Assembly: GCA_964649085.1 (NCBI GenBank)
Contig: CAZYPN010000033.1
Span: 1-64,000, forward strand
DNA from: JADMJV01 sp964649085
Lineage (GTDB): Bacteria > Vulcanimicrobiota > Xenobia > Xenobiales > JADMJV01
Reading direction: 5' to 3'
Length of the DNA stretch: 64,000 nt
Of this stretch, positions 16,765 to 24,676 are shown one piece after another. The translations under genes and the position numbers were made by a program. Every line of letters begins with the position of its first letter. Within the stretch, counting starts at the first letter, position 1. The notes beneath the pieces are model-generated. The model saw only the letters and a program-made list of their open reading frames with translations, was not told where the DNA came from and made no database searches.

Positions 16765-17390
16765 CAGGCATGCACTCGCAGCTGGTCGGGCATGAGAATC
16801 TGGGAGGGACGAATCAGCCCGGTATCAGGCCGCACCAGCAAGGGCAGCTGGCTGGCCGGGTCGATGTGGCGCAGCCCGGGCCGATCGCGTTTGCGCTCGA
16901 GTTTCTCTGCCTTGATCAGGTCCTGCAGGGCGATGCAGCCGTTGAGCAGCGCCTCGGGACGGGGCGGGCAGCCGGCCACGTGGATGTCCACCGGGATGAT
17001 TTTGTCGACCCCTTTCAACACCGAATAGGAGTCGTGGTAGAAGGGCCCCCCGTGCATGGTGCAGCCGCCCATGGCGATGACGTACTTGGGATCCGGCATT
17101 TGCTCGTACAGCAGCTTGACCCGCGGGGCCATCTTCAGCGTGAGGGTTCCGGCCACAATCATCAGGTCGGTCTGGCGGGGAGTGGCGCGAAAGATCATGC
17201 CAAGCCTGTCAAAGTCGTAGCGACTGGCTCCCGTTGCCATGAGCTCAATAGCGCAGCATGCCAGCCCGAAAAGCATGTACCACATGGAGCTGGCCTTGGC
17301 ATTGTTCAGCACCCAGTTCAGGCTCGTCATCAGCAGCCCGCCGTTGGGGATTCGCTCGATATAGGCGGGAATTTTTCGGATCAGGTCCAT
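16764..17390 (-). CDS. nuoB: NADH-quinone oxidoreductase subunit B
   Basis: 208 residues. Ligands of the terminal 4Fe-4S cluster N2 are visible: the tandem Cys in GLACCAIE, Cys in GGCTMHGG and Cys in AGCPPRPEA. NuoB passes electrons from the peripheral arm to quinone. The C-terminal tail (about 170-208) is longer than in E. coli and Arg/Pro-rich. Its start overlaps the nuoA stop by 10 bases. Confidence 0.97.
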   Translation of the reverse strand: MDLIRKIPAYIERIPNGGLLMTSLNWVLNNAKASSMWYMLFGLACCAIELMATGASRYDFDRLGMIFRATPRQTDLMIVAGTLTLKMAPRVKLLYEQMPDPKYVIAMGGCTMHGGPFYHDSYSVLKGVDKIIPVDIHVAGCPPRPEALLNGCIALQDLIKAEKLERKRDRPGLRHIDPASQLPLLVRPDTGLIRPSQILMPDQLRVHA

Positions 17391-17764
17391 TCCAGTGCCC
17401 CTTTCTTCCAGGCATAGCCCAGCGCCAGTAAGAGAATACTGAGGAAAACACCCATCTCAAGGATGGGCAGCATCCCCATGGTCTTGTAGAGACTGCGAAA
17501 CTGAGCCGCCCAGGGAATCAGGTAGGCGGCTTCAACGTCGAAAATCACGAACAACATGGCATACAGGTAGTAACGCACATTGTACTGCACCCAGGCCTCG
17601 CCAATGGGAGGCTCGCCACACTCGTAGGCCAACCCTTTGCTGACCCCGGGTCGATGGCTCTGAACCAGCCGCGTAACGAAGCTGGCCAGACTGAAATTGA
17701 ACAGAACAAAGCCCATCCCCCCTACAAGGAACAAGGCTACGTAAGCGTAATTGCCGGGCTCCAT
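17381..17764 (-). CDS. nuoA: NADH-quinone oxidoreductase subunit A
   Basis: 127 residues with three membrane helices. The conserved loop YECGEPPIGEAWVQYNVRYY, with the Cys known to be exposed in the deactive state, and FVIFDVEAAYLIPWA identify NuoA/ND3. First nuo gene; only four bases separate it from the stop of the polyprenyl synthase gene, so the operon likely begins further upstream at hemL or the synthase. Confidence 0.96.
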   Translation of the reverse strand: MEPGNYAYVALFLVGGMGFVLFNFSLASFVTRLVQSHRPGVSKGLAYECGEPPIGEAWVQYNVRYYLYAMLFVIFDVEAAYLIPWAAQFRSLYKTMGMLPILEMGVFLSILLLALGYAWKKGALEWT

Positions 17765-17768
17765 CGGC

Positions 17769-18740
17769 TCAGTGCTCTCTTCTCATCACGTATTGCAACA
17801 GCTCTTCGAGTGGCTCTCGCTGAGTGCCTGCGGGCAGCAACTCCAGCGCCTGCTGAGCCTGATCGAGATACGACCGGGCCAGGCCCAGAGCCTTCTCGCG
17901 ACAGTTGTGCTGGTCCATCCATTGCACCAGGGCCTGCATACCTCCGGGCTCGAGCACGTCGCGCGCCAGCAGCTGGCGTACCAGGTTGCGTTGCGGCTTT
18001 TGCGACTGCTGGTAAGCATAGAGGAACGGGTACGTGTACTTGCGCTCGCGCAGGTCGTTGCCGGTCGGTTTGCCCAGTTTTTCCGGGTCGCCCCAGATAT
18101 CCAGCACGTCGTCGCTGATTTGAAAGGCCATTCCCAAATTGCGACCCAGGTCGCCGCAGGCCTGGATGTGGGCCGGATCGGAGGTGGTGAGCAGAGCCCC
18201 CAGGCGACAGGCGGCCTCCATCAGAGCCGCCGTCTTCCCCTGGATCATTTCCAGATACTGTTCGACCGTCGTGTCGACATTGCCCTGGTAGCGCAACTCG
18301 AGGATCTGACCCGAGGTCATCTCGGCCACGGCCTGGGAGACCACCTGCACCAGCACCACGCGGTTGAGCTCGGCCACGGCCAGCAGAGCCTGACAGAGCA
18401 GTAAGTCGCCCAGCAATACCGCGATGCGATTGCCGGTGATGGCGTTGAGAGTAGGTCGACCGCGACGCAGGTCGGTGCTGTCGATGACGTCATCATGGAT
18501 CAGCGAGGCCCCGTGGACCATTTCCACGGCGGCAGCGATGGCCACGGCGCTTTCGGGTTGTTGGTCGAAGAGTCGAGAACACAACAGGACCAGAGCTGGT
18601 CGAAGTCGCTTCCCCCCGCTGCGAAACATCATCTCGGCGGGTCCCTTGAGAATCCCGCCTTTCTGCTCGATCAGCTGCCCGAGTTGTTCTTCGACTCGAA
18701 GCAGGTCGGGCTCGACCCGCTTGAGTGCCGAAAAAACCAT
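17769..18740 (-). CDS. Long-chain polyprenyl diphosphate synthase (quinone side chain)
   Basis: 323 residues from ATG 18740, with AAGGG and GGAGG upstream. Class I trans-prenyltransferase motifs: FRSGGKRLRPAL, first Asp-rich motif in LIHDDVIDSTDLRRGRPT, GKTAAL and second Asp-rich motif in QISDDVLDIWG. Such enzymes (IspB/HepT/SPS types) add isopentenyl units to build the quinone tail. Location directly before nuoA fits quinone supply to complex I. Product length cannot be told from sequence by eye. Confidence 0.92.
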   Translation of the reverse strand: MVFSALKRVEPDLLRVEEQLGQLIEQKGGILKGPAEMMFRSGGKRLRPALVLLCSRLFDQQPESAVAIAAAVEMVHGASLIHDDVIDSTDLRRGRPTLNAITGNRIAVLLGDLLLCQALLAVAELNRVVLVQVVSQAVAEMTSGQILELRYQGNVDTTVEQYLEMIQGKTAALMEAACRLGALLTTSDPAHIQACGDLGRNLGMAFQISDDVLDIWGDPEKLGKPTGNDLRERKYTYPFLYAYQQSQKPQRNLVRQLLARDVLEPGGMQALVQWMDQHNCREKALGLARSYLDQAQQALELLPAGTQREPLEELLQYVMRREH

Positions 18741-18774
18741 TGGGGTTACCCTTCCTCCCCCCGCATAGCCCCCA

Positions 18775-20070
18775 TCATGCGAGTTGTGACAATACTTTGT
18801 TGGCGCTGGCAAGAAATGCCTCGATGCACTCTGCGTCGTGGGCGGCACCCAAAAATGCCGCTTCGAACTGGGAGGGAGGCAGGTAGAAGCCCGCTTCGAG
18901 CATGCCCCGGAAGAAGGCTGCGAAGCGAGAGGTGTCACAGGTCTTGGCGCTGCTGTAGTCGTGCACGGCCTGGTCAGTGAAAAAGAGCGTCCACATGGAG
19001 CCCACCCGCTGAACCCGAGCCACCACCTTATGATCGGCCAGGATCTTTTGCAGACCCTCCTGCAGTTGTTGCCCCCGTTGCTCTAGCTGGGAGTAGAGCT
19101 GAGGCATTTCCTCGATCACCTGCAGAGTGGTCAACCCTGCAGCCACGGCCACGGGATTGCCCGACAGTGTGCCGGCCTGGTAGACCGGGCCCAGGGGCGC
19201 CACCTGTTCCATCAGGGCACGGCGTCCCCCGTAGGCGGCCAGCGGAAGCCCACCGCCCACGATTTTTCCCAGTATCGTCATGTCGGGCTGGATCCCGTAG
19301 AGGCCCTGAGCACCGGCCGGAGAGAGACGAAACCCCGTCATCACTTCGTCAAACACCAACACCATGGAGTGGCGATCGCAGATCTCGCGCAGGCCGGTCA
19401 GGAAACCCTCGGCGGGAGGGATCAGTCCCATATTGCCGGCCACCGGCTCGAGCACGATAACGCCGATTTCCTCGCCTTTGTCGGCGAGCAACGAGCGCAC
19501 CGCCTGCAGATCATTGAAGGGCAACGTGTAGGTGTGCTGGGTAACGCTGGGCGGCACGCCGGCGCTGTCGGGAAGGGCCAGCGTCATGGCGCCTGAACCT
19601 GCCTTGGCAAGCAGACAGTCGCTGTGGCCGTGGTAGCAGCCCTCAAACTTGATCACCCCAGGGCGTCCGGAGAAGCCCCGAGCCACGCGCAGCCCGCTCA
19701 TGGCGGCTTCGGTGCCGGAATTGACGAGGCGCAGCATTTCGATGGAGGGGAAGAAGCGCTTGATGGCCTGGGCCAGCTCGATTTCGCCGGCTGAGGTGGC
19801 CCCGAAACTGAGGCCCGACTGAGCCACCCGTGCCACCGACTCCAGCACCCGCGGATGCGCATGCCCCAAAATCATCGGGCCCCAGGAACCCACAAAATCG
19901 AGGTAGCGATTGCCGTCGACGTCGACCATGTGACAGCCAGCAGCCGACTGGATGATGATCGGATGGCCTCCGACGGCCCGAAAGGCCCGCACGGGACTGT
20001 TGACCCCCCCGGGCAAGTGTTGTTCGGCCTCCCGGGCGATCTGCTCGGAGCGAAGATGAGTGGTGGGCAC
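18775..20070 (-). CDS. hemL: Glutamate-1-semialdehyde 2,1-aminomutase
   Basis: 431 residues from GTG 20070 with GAGG ten bases upstream; the frame is open further but the extension is Cys-rich and unlike the family. PLP enzyme motifs: PGGVNSPVRAF at the N-terminus, NSGTEAAMSGLRVARGFSGR, FDEVMTGFR and the PLP lysine in TILGKIVGGGLPLAAYGG. It makes 5-aminolevulinate in the C5 heme pathway, so this organism uses glutamyl-tRNA for tetrapyrroles. 34 bases upstream of the prenyl synthase, probably the first gene of the leftward operon. Confidence 0.95.
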   Translation of the reverse strand: MPTTHLRSEQIAREAEQHLPGGVNSPVRAFRAVGGHPIIIQSAAGCHMVDVDGNRYLDFVGSWGPMILGHAHPRVLESVARVAQSGLSFGATSAGEIELAQAIKRFFPSIEMLRLVNSGTEAAMSGLRVARGFSGRPGVIKFEGCYHGHSDCLLAKAGSGAMTLALPDSAGVPPSVTQHTYTLPFNDLQAVRSLLADKGEEIGVIVLEPVAGNMGLIPPAEGFLTGLREICDRHSMVLVFDEVMTGFRLSPAGAQGLYGIQPDMTILGKIVGGGLPLAAYGGRRALMEQVAPLGPVYQAGTLSGNPVAVAAGLTTLQVIEEMPQLYSQLEQRGQQLQEGLQKILADHKVVARVQRVGSMWTLFFTDQAVHDYSSAKTCDTSRFAAFFRGMLEAGFYLPPSQFEAAFLGAAHDAECIEAFLASANKVLSQLA

Positions 20071-20160
20071 TGTTTCTCTACCTCGTGGTCTTTGTGAAAT
20101 TTTTCGCAAAGTGCTCCCCAATCCCTTTCCTGCCAGCGGGCAATAGCAAAGTTCATCCTT

Positions 20161-20192
20161 TGCACATGTGCAGTTCACCTCAGCGGCCTGAG
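20161..20192. promoter_or_regulatory. Palindromes in the hemL/comEC divergent region
   Basis: In the 141-base gap between divergent hemL and the ComEC-like gene lies a perfect 12-bp palindrome, TGCACATGTGCA (20161-20172), followed by CTCAG-N4-CTGAG (20179-20192). A regulator binding here could control both genes. No clear -10/-35 pair is visible on either strand. Confidence 0.35.
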
Positions 20193-20211
20193 CGGGGGCT
20201 AAGTTGGGGAC

Positions 20212-22104
20212 ATGAACGCACATCTCTGGCCTTATGGCCTGATCCTGGTACTGCTCATTTGCCAGTGCGCCCACCCGCTGGCCGGAGCCCTCTGGGTGTT
20301 CACCCTGGCCGCCCTGGGGTTGGTCGATTTTCGCTCCAGCCTGCTGGCCCTGGCCTGCTGTCTACGCTGCTGGTGGGCATACCCTGCGCCCCCTCCGCCG
20401 GCCCCGGTGGACGACCTGCCCATGGCTGTCGAAGTGGTGGCTCGGGTGGTCGAGCCTCCGCGCTGGCGCGGAGCGCAGGGGTGCAGCTTTGTGGCCGAAG
20501 TCGAGCACTGGACCGATCGTATCGAGGGACCCAAAGACCGTTGGCTGGTGGAATGCGCGATGCCTCCGGGGGAAGTGGCGCTGGGAGAGCGCTGGCTGCT
20601 GGAGGGACAACTGAAGGGCTTCGATGCCCCCGCCTATCCCGGAGATCTCGATCGCCGCACGTGGTGGTTTAAGCGCGGTGTTTACCGACGACTCCACTGC
20701 CGACAGGAGCGCTTTCTGCGCCCCCCCGAGGGCCTGCTGGGATGGCGTTATCGCCTGACCCAACGATTTGCCGACCGGGCCCCTCACCCCAGGGCCAACC
20801 TGCTATCGGCCATTGTGTTCGGCGACGGCTCACGTCTCGAGCGACACACGTTGGAGGGTTTTCGTCGCGCCGGTGCCAGCCATCTGCTGGTGGCCTCGGG
20901 GGCCAACGTGGCCCTGCTGGTGGGCTGGGTATTGCTTGTGGGCAAACTGCTGGGCCTGGGTCCGCGACGCTGCTCGCTATGCTGCATGCTGGTGGTTCCG
21001 CTCTATGTGCTGATGGCAGGAGGCTCTCCAGGGTTGGTTCGAGCCGGGGCCATGGCCTGGCTGGCCCTGCTGGCACGCTGGACGGGGCGAACCGTATCGG
21101 TAGGACGCTGCCTCGTGCTGGGCGCACTGGGGGTCCTGCTCTGGGACCCGGGCACGTTGGACGATCTCAGTTTCCAACTGAGTTTTGCCGCCGTGGCCAG
21201 CCTGGCCTGGCTGGTGCCGGCTCTGGGCCGACTGCCTCTGGGCCTGGGGGCGGCGGTGGGATGCTGGTTGGGGCTACTTCCCTGGTCGGTGGGAGTGTTT
21301 CACAGTTTTCAGCCCTTCTCGCCGCTGGCCAATCTGTGGTTGGTTCCCCTCGTCGAAGGCCTGTTGCCCATGGGGGGAGTGCTTGTGTTACTCGACCAGC
21401 TGAGCCCGGCCCTGGGTGAACTGGCCCTGAAGGCACTGAACCCCTGGCTCTGGCTGGTGGAACGCTCGGTAGAGTTCTGGGCTAGCTGTCCCGAGTGGGA
21501 ACTGTGGGTGCCCCGGTGGCAGGGATGGCTCGCCTGGAGCGGCCTGATCCTGGGTTGTGTGCACCGCCGAACGTGGCTGCTAGCCGCTCCACTACCGCTG
21601 CTGCTCAGCCCCGCCCAGGCCGACCCGCAGTTGCACATCCGCTGGTTCTGGCAGGGCTCGGCCCCGGTTCTCTGGCTGCAGCAAGGGAGAGCCCAGGTGG
21701 CCTGGTCCGTAAGGCCCGAACAGCAAGGCAGCCTGGAGCACCTGCGTCGCAGTCAGGCGGCTGCTCCGTTCCAACTTCAGCTCGATCTGCAGCAAAAGGG
21801 CCAGCGCAGCTGGAGCTGGCAAGGCGGCCACATGCAGCAAGCCCCAGGCCGATTGAGCTATCGGGCAGGCAGGCTTCAGGTGGTGCTGACGCATGATCGG
21901 TGCCATGCATCGGGAGCCAGCCTGCAGCTGCTCAGCAACGGGCAATGGAGCTGGCAGGGGGCTAGTGCCCGCCAACTCGAACCAGGCAAACCCTGGCAAC
22001 TGCAACAGCGGGGTCAGGCCATCTTACTGGAGCCCTGGATCATCCATGAACCTCTACGCACTGCAGTATTCTATCGCCTGGGAGGACCGTCGGGGGAACT
22101 TTGA
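20212..22104 (+). CDS. ComEC/Rec2-family DNA uptake channel protein, short form
   Basis: 630 residues. An N-terminal pair of membrane helices and a soluble OB-like part (about 60-180) precede the competence domain: AIVFGDGSRLERHTLEGFRRAG then SHLLVASGANVALLVG, the site of the conserved GLAHLLAVSG-like motif, and many membrane helices to about residue 470. ComEC carries transforming DNA across the inner membrane. The C-terminal 160 residues do not show the HxHxDH metallo-beta-lactamase motif that full-length ComEC has, so the nuclease-like domain appears replaced by a beta-rich, Gln/Trp-rich tail. Ends within the next gene (59-base overlap). Confidence 0.82.
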   Translation: MNAHLWPYGLILVLLICQCAHPLAGALWVFTLAALGLVDFRSSLLALACCLRCWWAYPAPPPPAPVDDLPMAVEVVARVVEPPRWRGAQGCSFVAEVEHWTDRIEGPKDRWLVECAMPPGEVALGERWLLEGQLKGFDAPAYPGDLDRRTWWFKRGVYRRLHCRQERFLRPPEGLLGWRYRLTQRFADRAPHPRANLLSAIVFGDGSRLERHTLEGFRRAGASHLLVASGANVALLVGWVLLVGKLLGLGPRRCSLCCMLVVPLYVLMAGGSPGLVRAGAMAWLALLARWTGRTVSVGRCLVLGALGVLLWDPGTLDDLSFQLSFAAVASLAWLVPALGRLPLGLGAAVGCWLGLLPWSVGVFHSFQPFSPLANLWLVPLVEGLLPMGGVLVLLDQLSPALGELALKALNPWLWLVERSVEFWASCPEWELWVPRWQGWLAWSGLILGCVHRRTWLLAAPLPLLLSPAQADPQLHIRWFWQGSAPVLWLQQGRAQVAWSVRPEQQGSLEHLRRSQAAAPFQLQLDLQQKGQRSWSWQGGHMQQAPGRLSYRAGRLQVVLTHDRCHASGASLQLLSNGQWSWQGASARQLEPGKPWQLQQRGQAILLEPWIIHEPLRTAVFYRLGGPSGEL

Positions 22105-22858
22105 AAGCATCTCGCGGATGCTCGGCGAGTTGCGGCCCGAGCCGGGGTCGCTGGTGGTGTTGCCCGAGCTGAGCGACGTCGGTTTTTCCATGAACCACCC
22201 GCAGTTCAGCCAGGACCCCGGGGGGCCCAGCTACCAGCAATATGCCGAATGGGCCCGCCAGTGGAACGTGTTTCTGGTGGCGGGCTGCTGCGGCCGCAGC
22301 CCCCAGGGTCGTGGCCTCAATCTGGCGCTGGTACACTCGCCCCAGGGCCAGTTGCTGGGCAGCTACGCCAAGCTGCACCCCTTTTCTTTCGCAGGCGAAA
22401 CGGCCCACTACGATAGCGGCTCCGAGCTGGTCACCTTCGCCGTGGGCGAGTGGCGGGTGGCCCCTACGATCTGTTACGATCTACGCTTTCCTGAGCTCTT
22501 TCGCCATCTGGTGGTGCGCGGCTGCGAGCTTTTCCTCGTTATCGCCAACTGGCCGCGGGCGCGGGTCCATCACTGGGAGGCTCTGCTGCAGGCCCGGGCC
22601 ATTGAAAATCAGGCTTACGTTCTGGGGGTCAATCGCTGTGGCTCTGACCCCAAGGTGGAATACCCCGGAGCCACCCAGCTTTGGGACCCGCAAGGACAGC
22701 GGGTGGCTCGACTGGGGGACGAACCCGGCCTGCTGCGGGCACGGCTCGACCTGGAAGAACTCCGGGCCTATCGAGCACGCTTTCCTGCTCTGCAGGACCT
22801 CAAGCCCCCGCTGCTAGGCCTTGCGTCGTCCGCTTCTTGCGGCGCTTTCGACGGGTAG
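22046..22858 (+). CDS. Nitrilase-superfamily amidase (omega-amidase-like)
   Basis: 270 residues from ATG 22046. The Glu-Lys-Cys triad is visible: E in VVLPELSDVGF, K in YAKLHPFSFAGE and C in TICYDLRFPELFR; a further WPRARVHHWEALLQARAIEN is typical of YafV/Nit2-like omega-amidases, which release ammonia from alpha-ketoglutaramate-like amides. The start lies within the last 59 bases of the ComEC-like gene and the end overlaps the convergent terC-like gene by 59 bases. Confidence 0.9.
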   Translation: MNLYALQYSIAWEDRRGNFESISRMLGELRPEPGSLVVLPELSDVGFSMNHPQFSQDPGGPSYQQYAEWARQWNVFLVAGCCGRSPQGRGLNLALVHSPQGQLLGSYAKLHPFSFAGETAHYDSGSELVTFAVGEWRVAPTICYDLRFPELFRHLVVRGCELFLVIANWPRARVHHWEALLQARAIENQAYVLGVNRCGSDPKVEYPGATQLWDPQGQRVARLGDEPGLLRARLDLEELRAYRARFPALQDLKPPLLGLASSASCGAFDG

Positions 22859-23555
22859 CCAGGTTGAGCATCTCCACCGTCAACGAGAAGAACATCGCGA
22901 AGTAGATGTAGCCTTTCTGGATGTGGTGGCCGCTGCCCTCGGCGATCAGCATGGCGCCGATCAGGATCAGAAAGCTCAGGGCGAGCATTTTGATGGAAGG
23001 GTGCTGGTTGATGAAGTTGCTGATCGCATCGGAGAAGGCGATCATCACCAGCACCGCCAGAATGACGGCGGCGATCATAATGGGGAGATCGTCGGCGATG
23101 CCCACGGCTGTAATCACAGAATCGAGCGAGAAAATGATATCGATCAGGATGATCTGGCCGATGACCCTGGCAAAATTGGCCGTTGCCGGAGCCTGAACCC
23201 CTTCCTCATCTTCCTCAAGCTTTTCGTGGATCTCTTTGGTGGCCTTATAGAGCAAGAAACCACCGCCGCCGATCAACACCAGGTCGCGGAAGGTCAGAGC
23301 GTGGCCCAGAATGGGAATGACCAGCCCGGTGGGACGAGTGAGGTGAGCCAGGTAGGACATCCCCGAGAGCAACAAACAGCGGGTGAACATGGCCAGACCC
23401 AGGCCCACGCGGCGCGCCAGGGGTTGTTGTCCAGGCTCAAGGCGAGCCACCAGAATGGCGATGAAGACCAGATTGTCGATGCCCAGGATGATCTCCAACA
23501 CGCTGAGCGTTGCCAGCGTGGCCATCCCGTCAGCCGTCAAGAAAACATCAAACAT
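22800..23555 (-). CDS. TerC-family integral membrane protein
   Basis: 251 residues with about seven membrane helices. TerC signatures with intramembrane acids: LEIILGIDNLVFIAIL, FRDLVLIGGGGFLLYKA and DIIFSLDSVITAVG. TerC-like proteins are linked to tellurite resistance and manganese export or metalation of secreted proteins; the specific role here is unknown. Ends in a strongly basic tail (RRKRRKKR). Downstream of the retropepsin-like gene by 51 bases and probably cotranscribed. Confidence 0.92.
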   Translation of the reverse strand: MFDVFLTADGMATLATLSVLEIILGIDNLVFIAILVARLEPGQQPLARRVGLGLAMFTRCLLLSGMSYLAHLTRPTGLVIPILGHALTFRDLVLIGGGGFLLYKATKEIHEKLEEDEEGVQAPATANFARVIGQIILIDIIFSLDSVITAVGIADDLPIMIAAVILAVLVMIAFSDAISNFINQHPSIKMLALSFLILIGAMLIAEGSGHHIQKGYIYFAMFFSLTVEMLNLATRRKRRKKRTTQGLAAGA

Positions 23556-23606
23556 GCCCAGGGGCAGTTCGAATCCAGAGGCAGCATTCCTTGCCGCGGA
23601 ACGGGG

Positions 23607-24572
23607 TTATGGCCTGGCGAAAATCAACTCGGAACCGGGCAGGTTGAACGTGACCACATACTGGCGTAAGAAGCTCTGCCCCAGAGCCCCTTCAGCCCGT
23701 AGCTTGCGGAAGACCACCGCCTGTTTTTCCTGGCTCAAGACAGAATCGTCGGCCGCCAGGCCAACCCTGGCCATGTGACTGGCAAAGCGGCGTGAGCGCA
23801 CCCCGTTCTGGTCGGTTTCTTCGGTTTCGGTGATATTGGCTCCGGTGGCGTCGATCTTCAGGGTGAACATCAGCTTGGAGTCGAGCATCAGGTTCTCCGA
23901 ACCGGTGGCGACCTGAACCCAGGCCGTGGGTGGCTCGGGAGCGCCACCGCTTCCGGTGATCCCGGAAAGCAACCCGGCCAGACCGCCGGGACGAGGGGGG
24001 TCGGGATCCTTATCCTTCAGCTTCAGGGCAACCAGAGCCAACCGATCGTCCTCGATGCGGCACTCGACCCGGGCGCCCGCCTTCTTGCGCTGCTCCAGCG
24101 AGTCGGATTCCTCCAGAATGAGGGTCTGGTTGGGGAAATCGAGGGTAAAGGGATGTTCGCGGAAGAAAGCCAGCGAGAGAATGCCATCGACTCCGACCTC
24201 ACCGCCATTTTCTACGAAACGGCGGGGCTCTGCCACCACCACCTCAAGATTGGATTCGTCTGTGTTGCCCAGCTTCAGGGAGGGCACCCGGGCGCTGGAA
24301 AACTCGAACTCGCCGCCGGTAATCGGTTTGACCTTCAGCTTGGAGTCAGCTTGCAAGCCCAGCTTCGAAGCCAGTTCAGGACTGATCACGTTGAACCCCA
24401 GCCCCGTATCGAGGAGGAACTCGCCTTTGAGGGTTTCGGAAAGCTGCACGGGCAGAACCACCGCCTGCTTTTTCCCCGTGCGGAAGGGGACGCTTGAAGG
24501 GGCGTCGTCGGCCCCTGCCAGCCCGGCTCCGATCAAGACGCCAAGGCCCAATAACAGAAGTGCTTGTTTCAC
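23607..24572 (-). CDS. Secreted retropepsin-like aspartic protease domain protein
   Basis: 321 residues from GTG 24572, which places a signal peptide (residues 1-21, ending AGLAGA) at the N-terminus. GEFLLDTGLGFNVISPELASKLGL is a DTG-type aspartic protease active site; the later GVDGILSLAFF matches the hydrophobic-hydrophobic-Gly element. A linker rich in Gly/Pro (about 195-220) leads to a second half with another GALGQSFLRQY element but no second DTG, so the protein may be a single retropepsin unit with a decayed repeat. Exported, possibly periplasmic. Confidence 0.75.
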   Translation of the reverse strand: MKQALLLLGLGVLIGAGLAGADDAPSSVPFRTGKKQAVVLPVQLSETLKGEFLLDTGLGFNVISPELASKLGLQADSKLKVKPITGGEFEFSSARVPSLKLGNTDESNLEVVVAEPRRFVENGGEVGVDGILSLAFFREHPFTLDFPNQTLILEESDSLEQRKKAGARVECRIEDDRLALVALKLKDKDPDPPRPGGLAGLLSGITGSGGAPEPPTAWVQVATGSENLMLDSKLMFTLKIDATGANITETEETDQNGVRSRRFASHMARVGLAADDSVLSQEKQAVVFRKLRAEGALGQSFLRQYVVTFNLPGSELIFARP

Positions 24573-24676
24573 AAACCCGACTTCTGCCTGGCGTGGCGAG
24601 CTCCCTTCGCCGCTGGCAACTGTCAGTTTACACAAAATTCAGGACCTGTTCCGGCCGGGCACTTACCATAGGGCTG

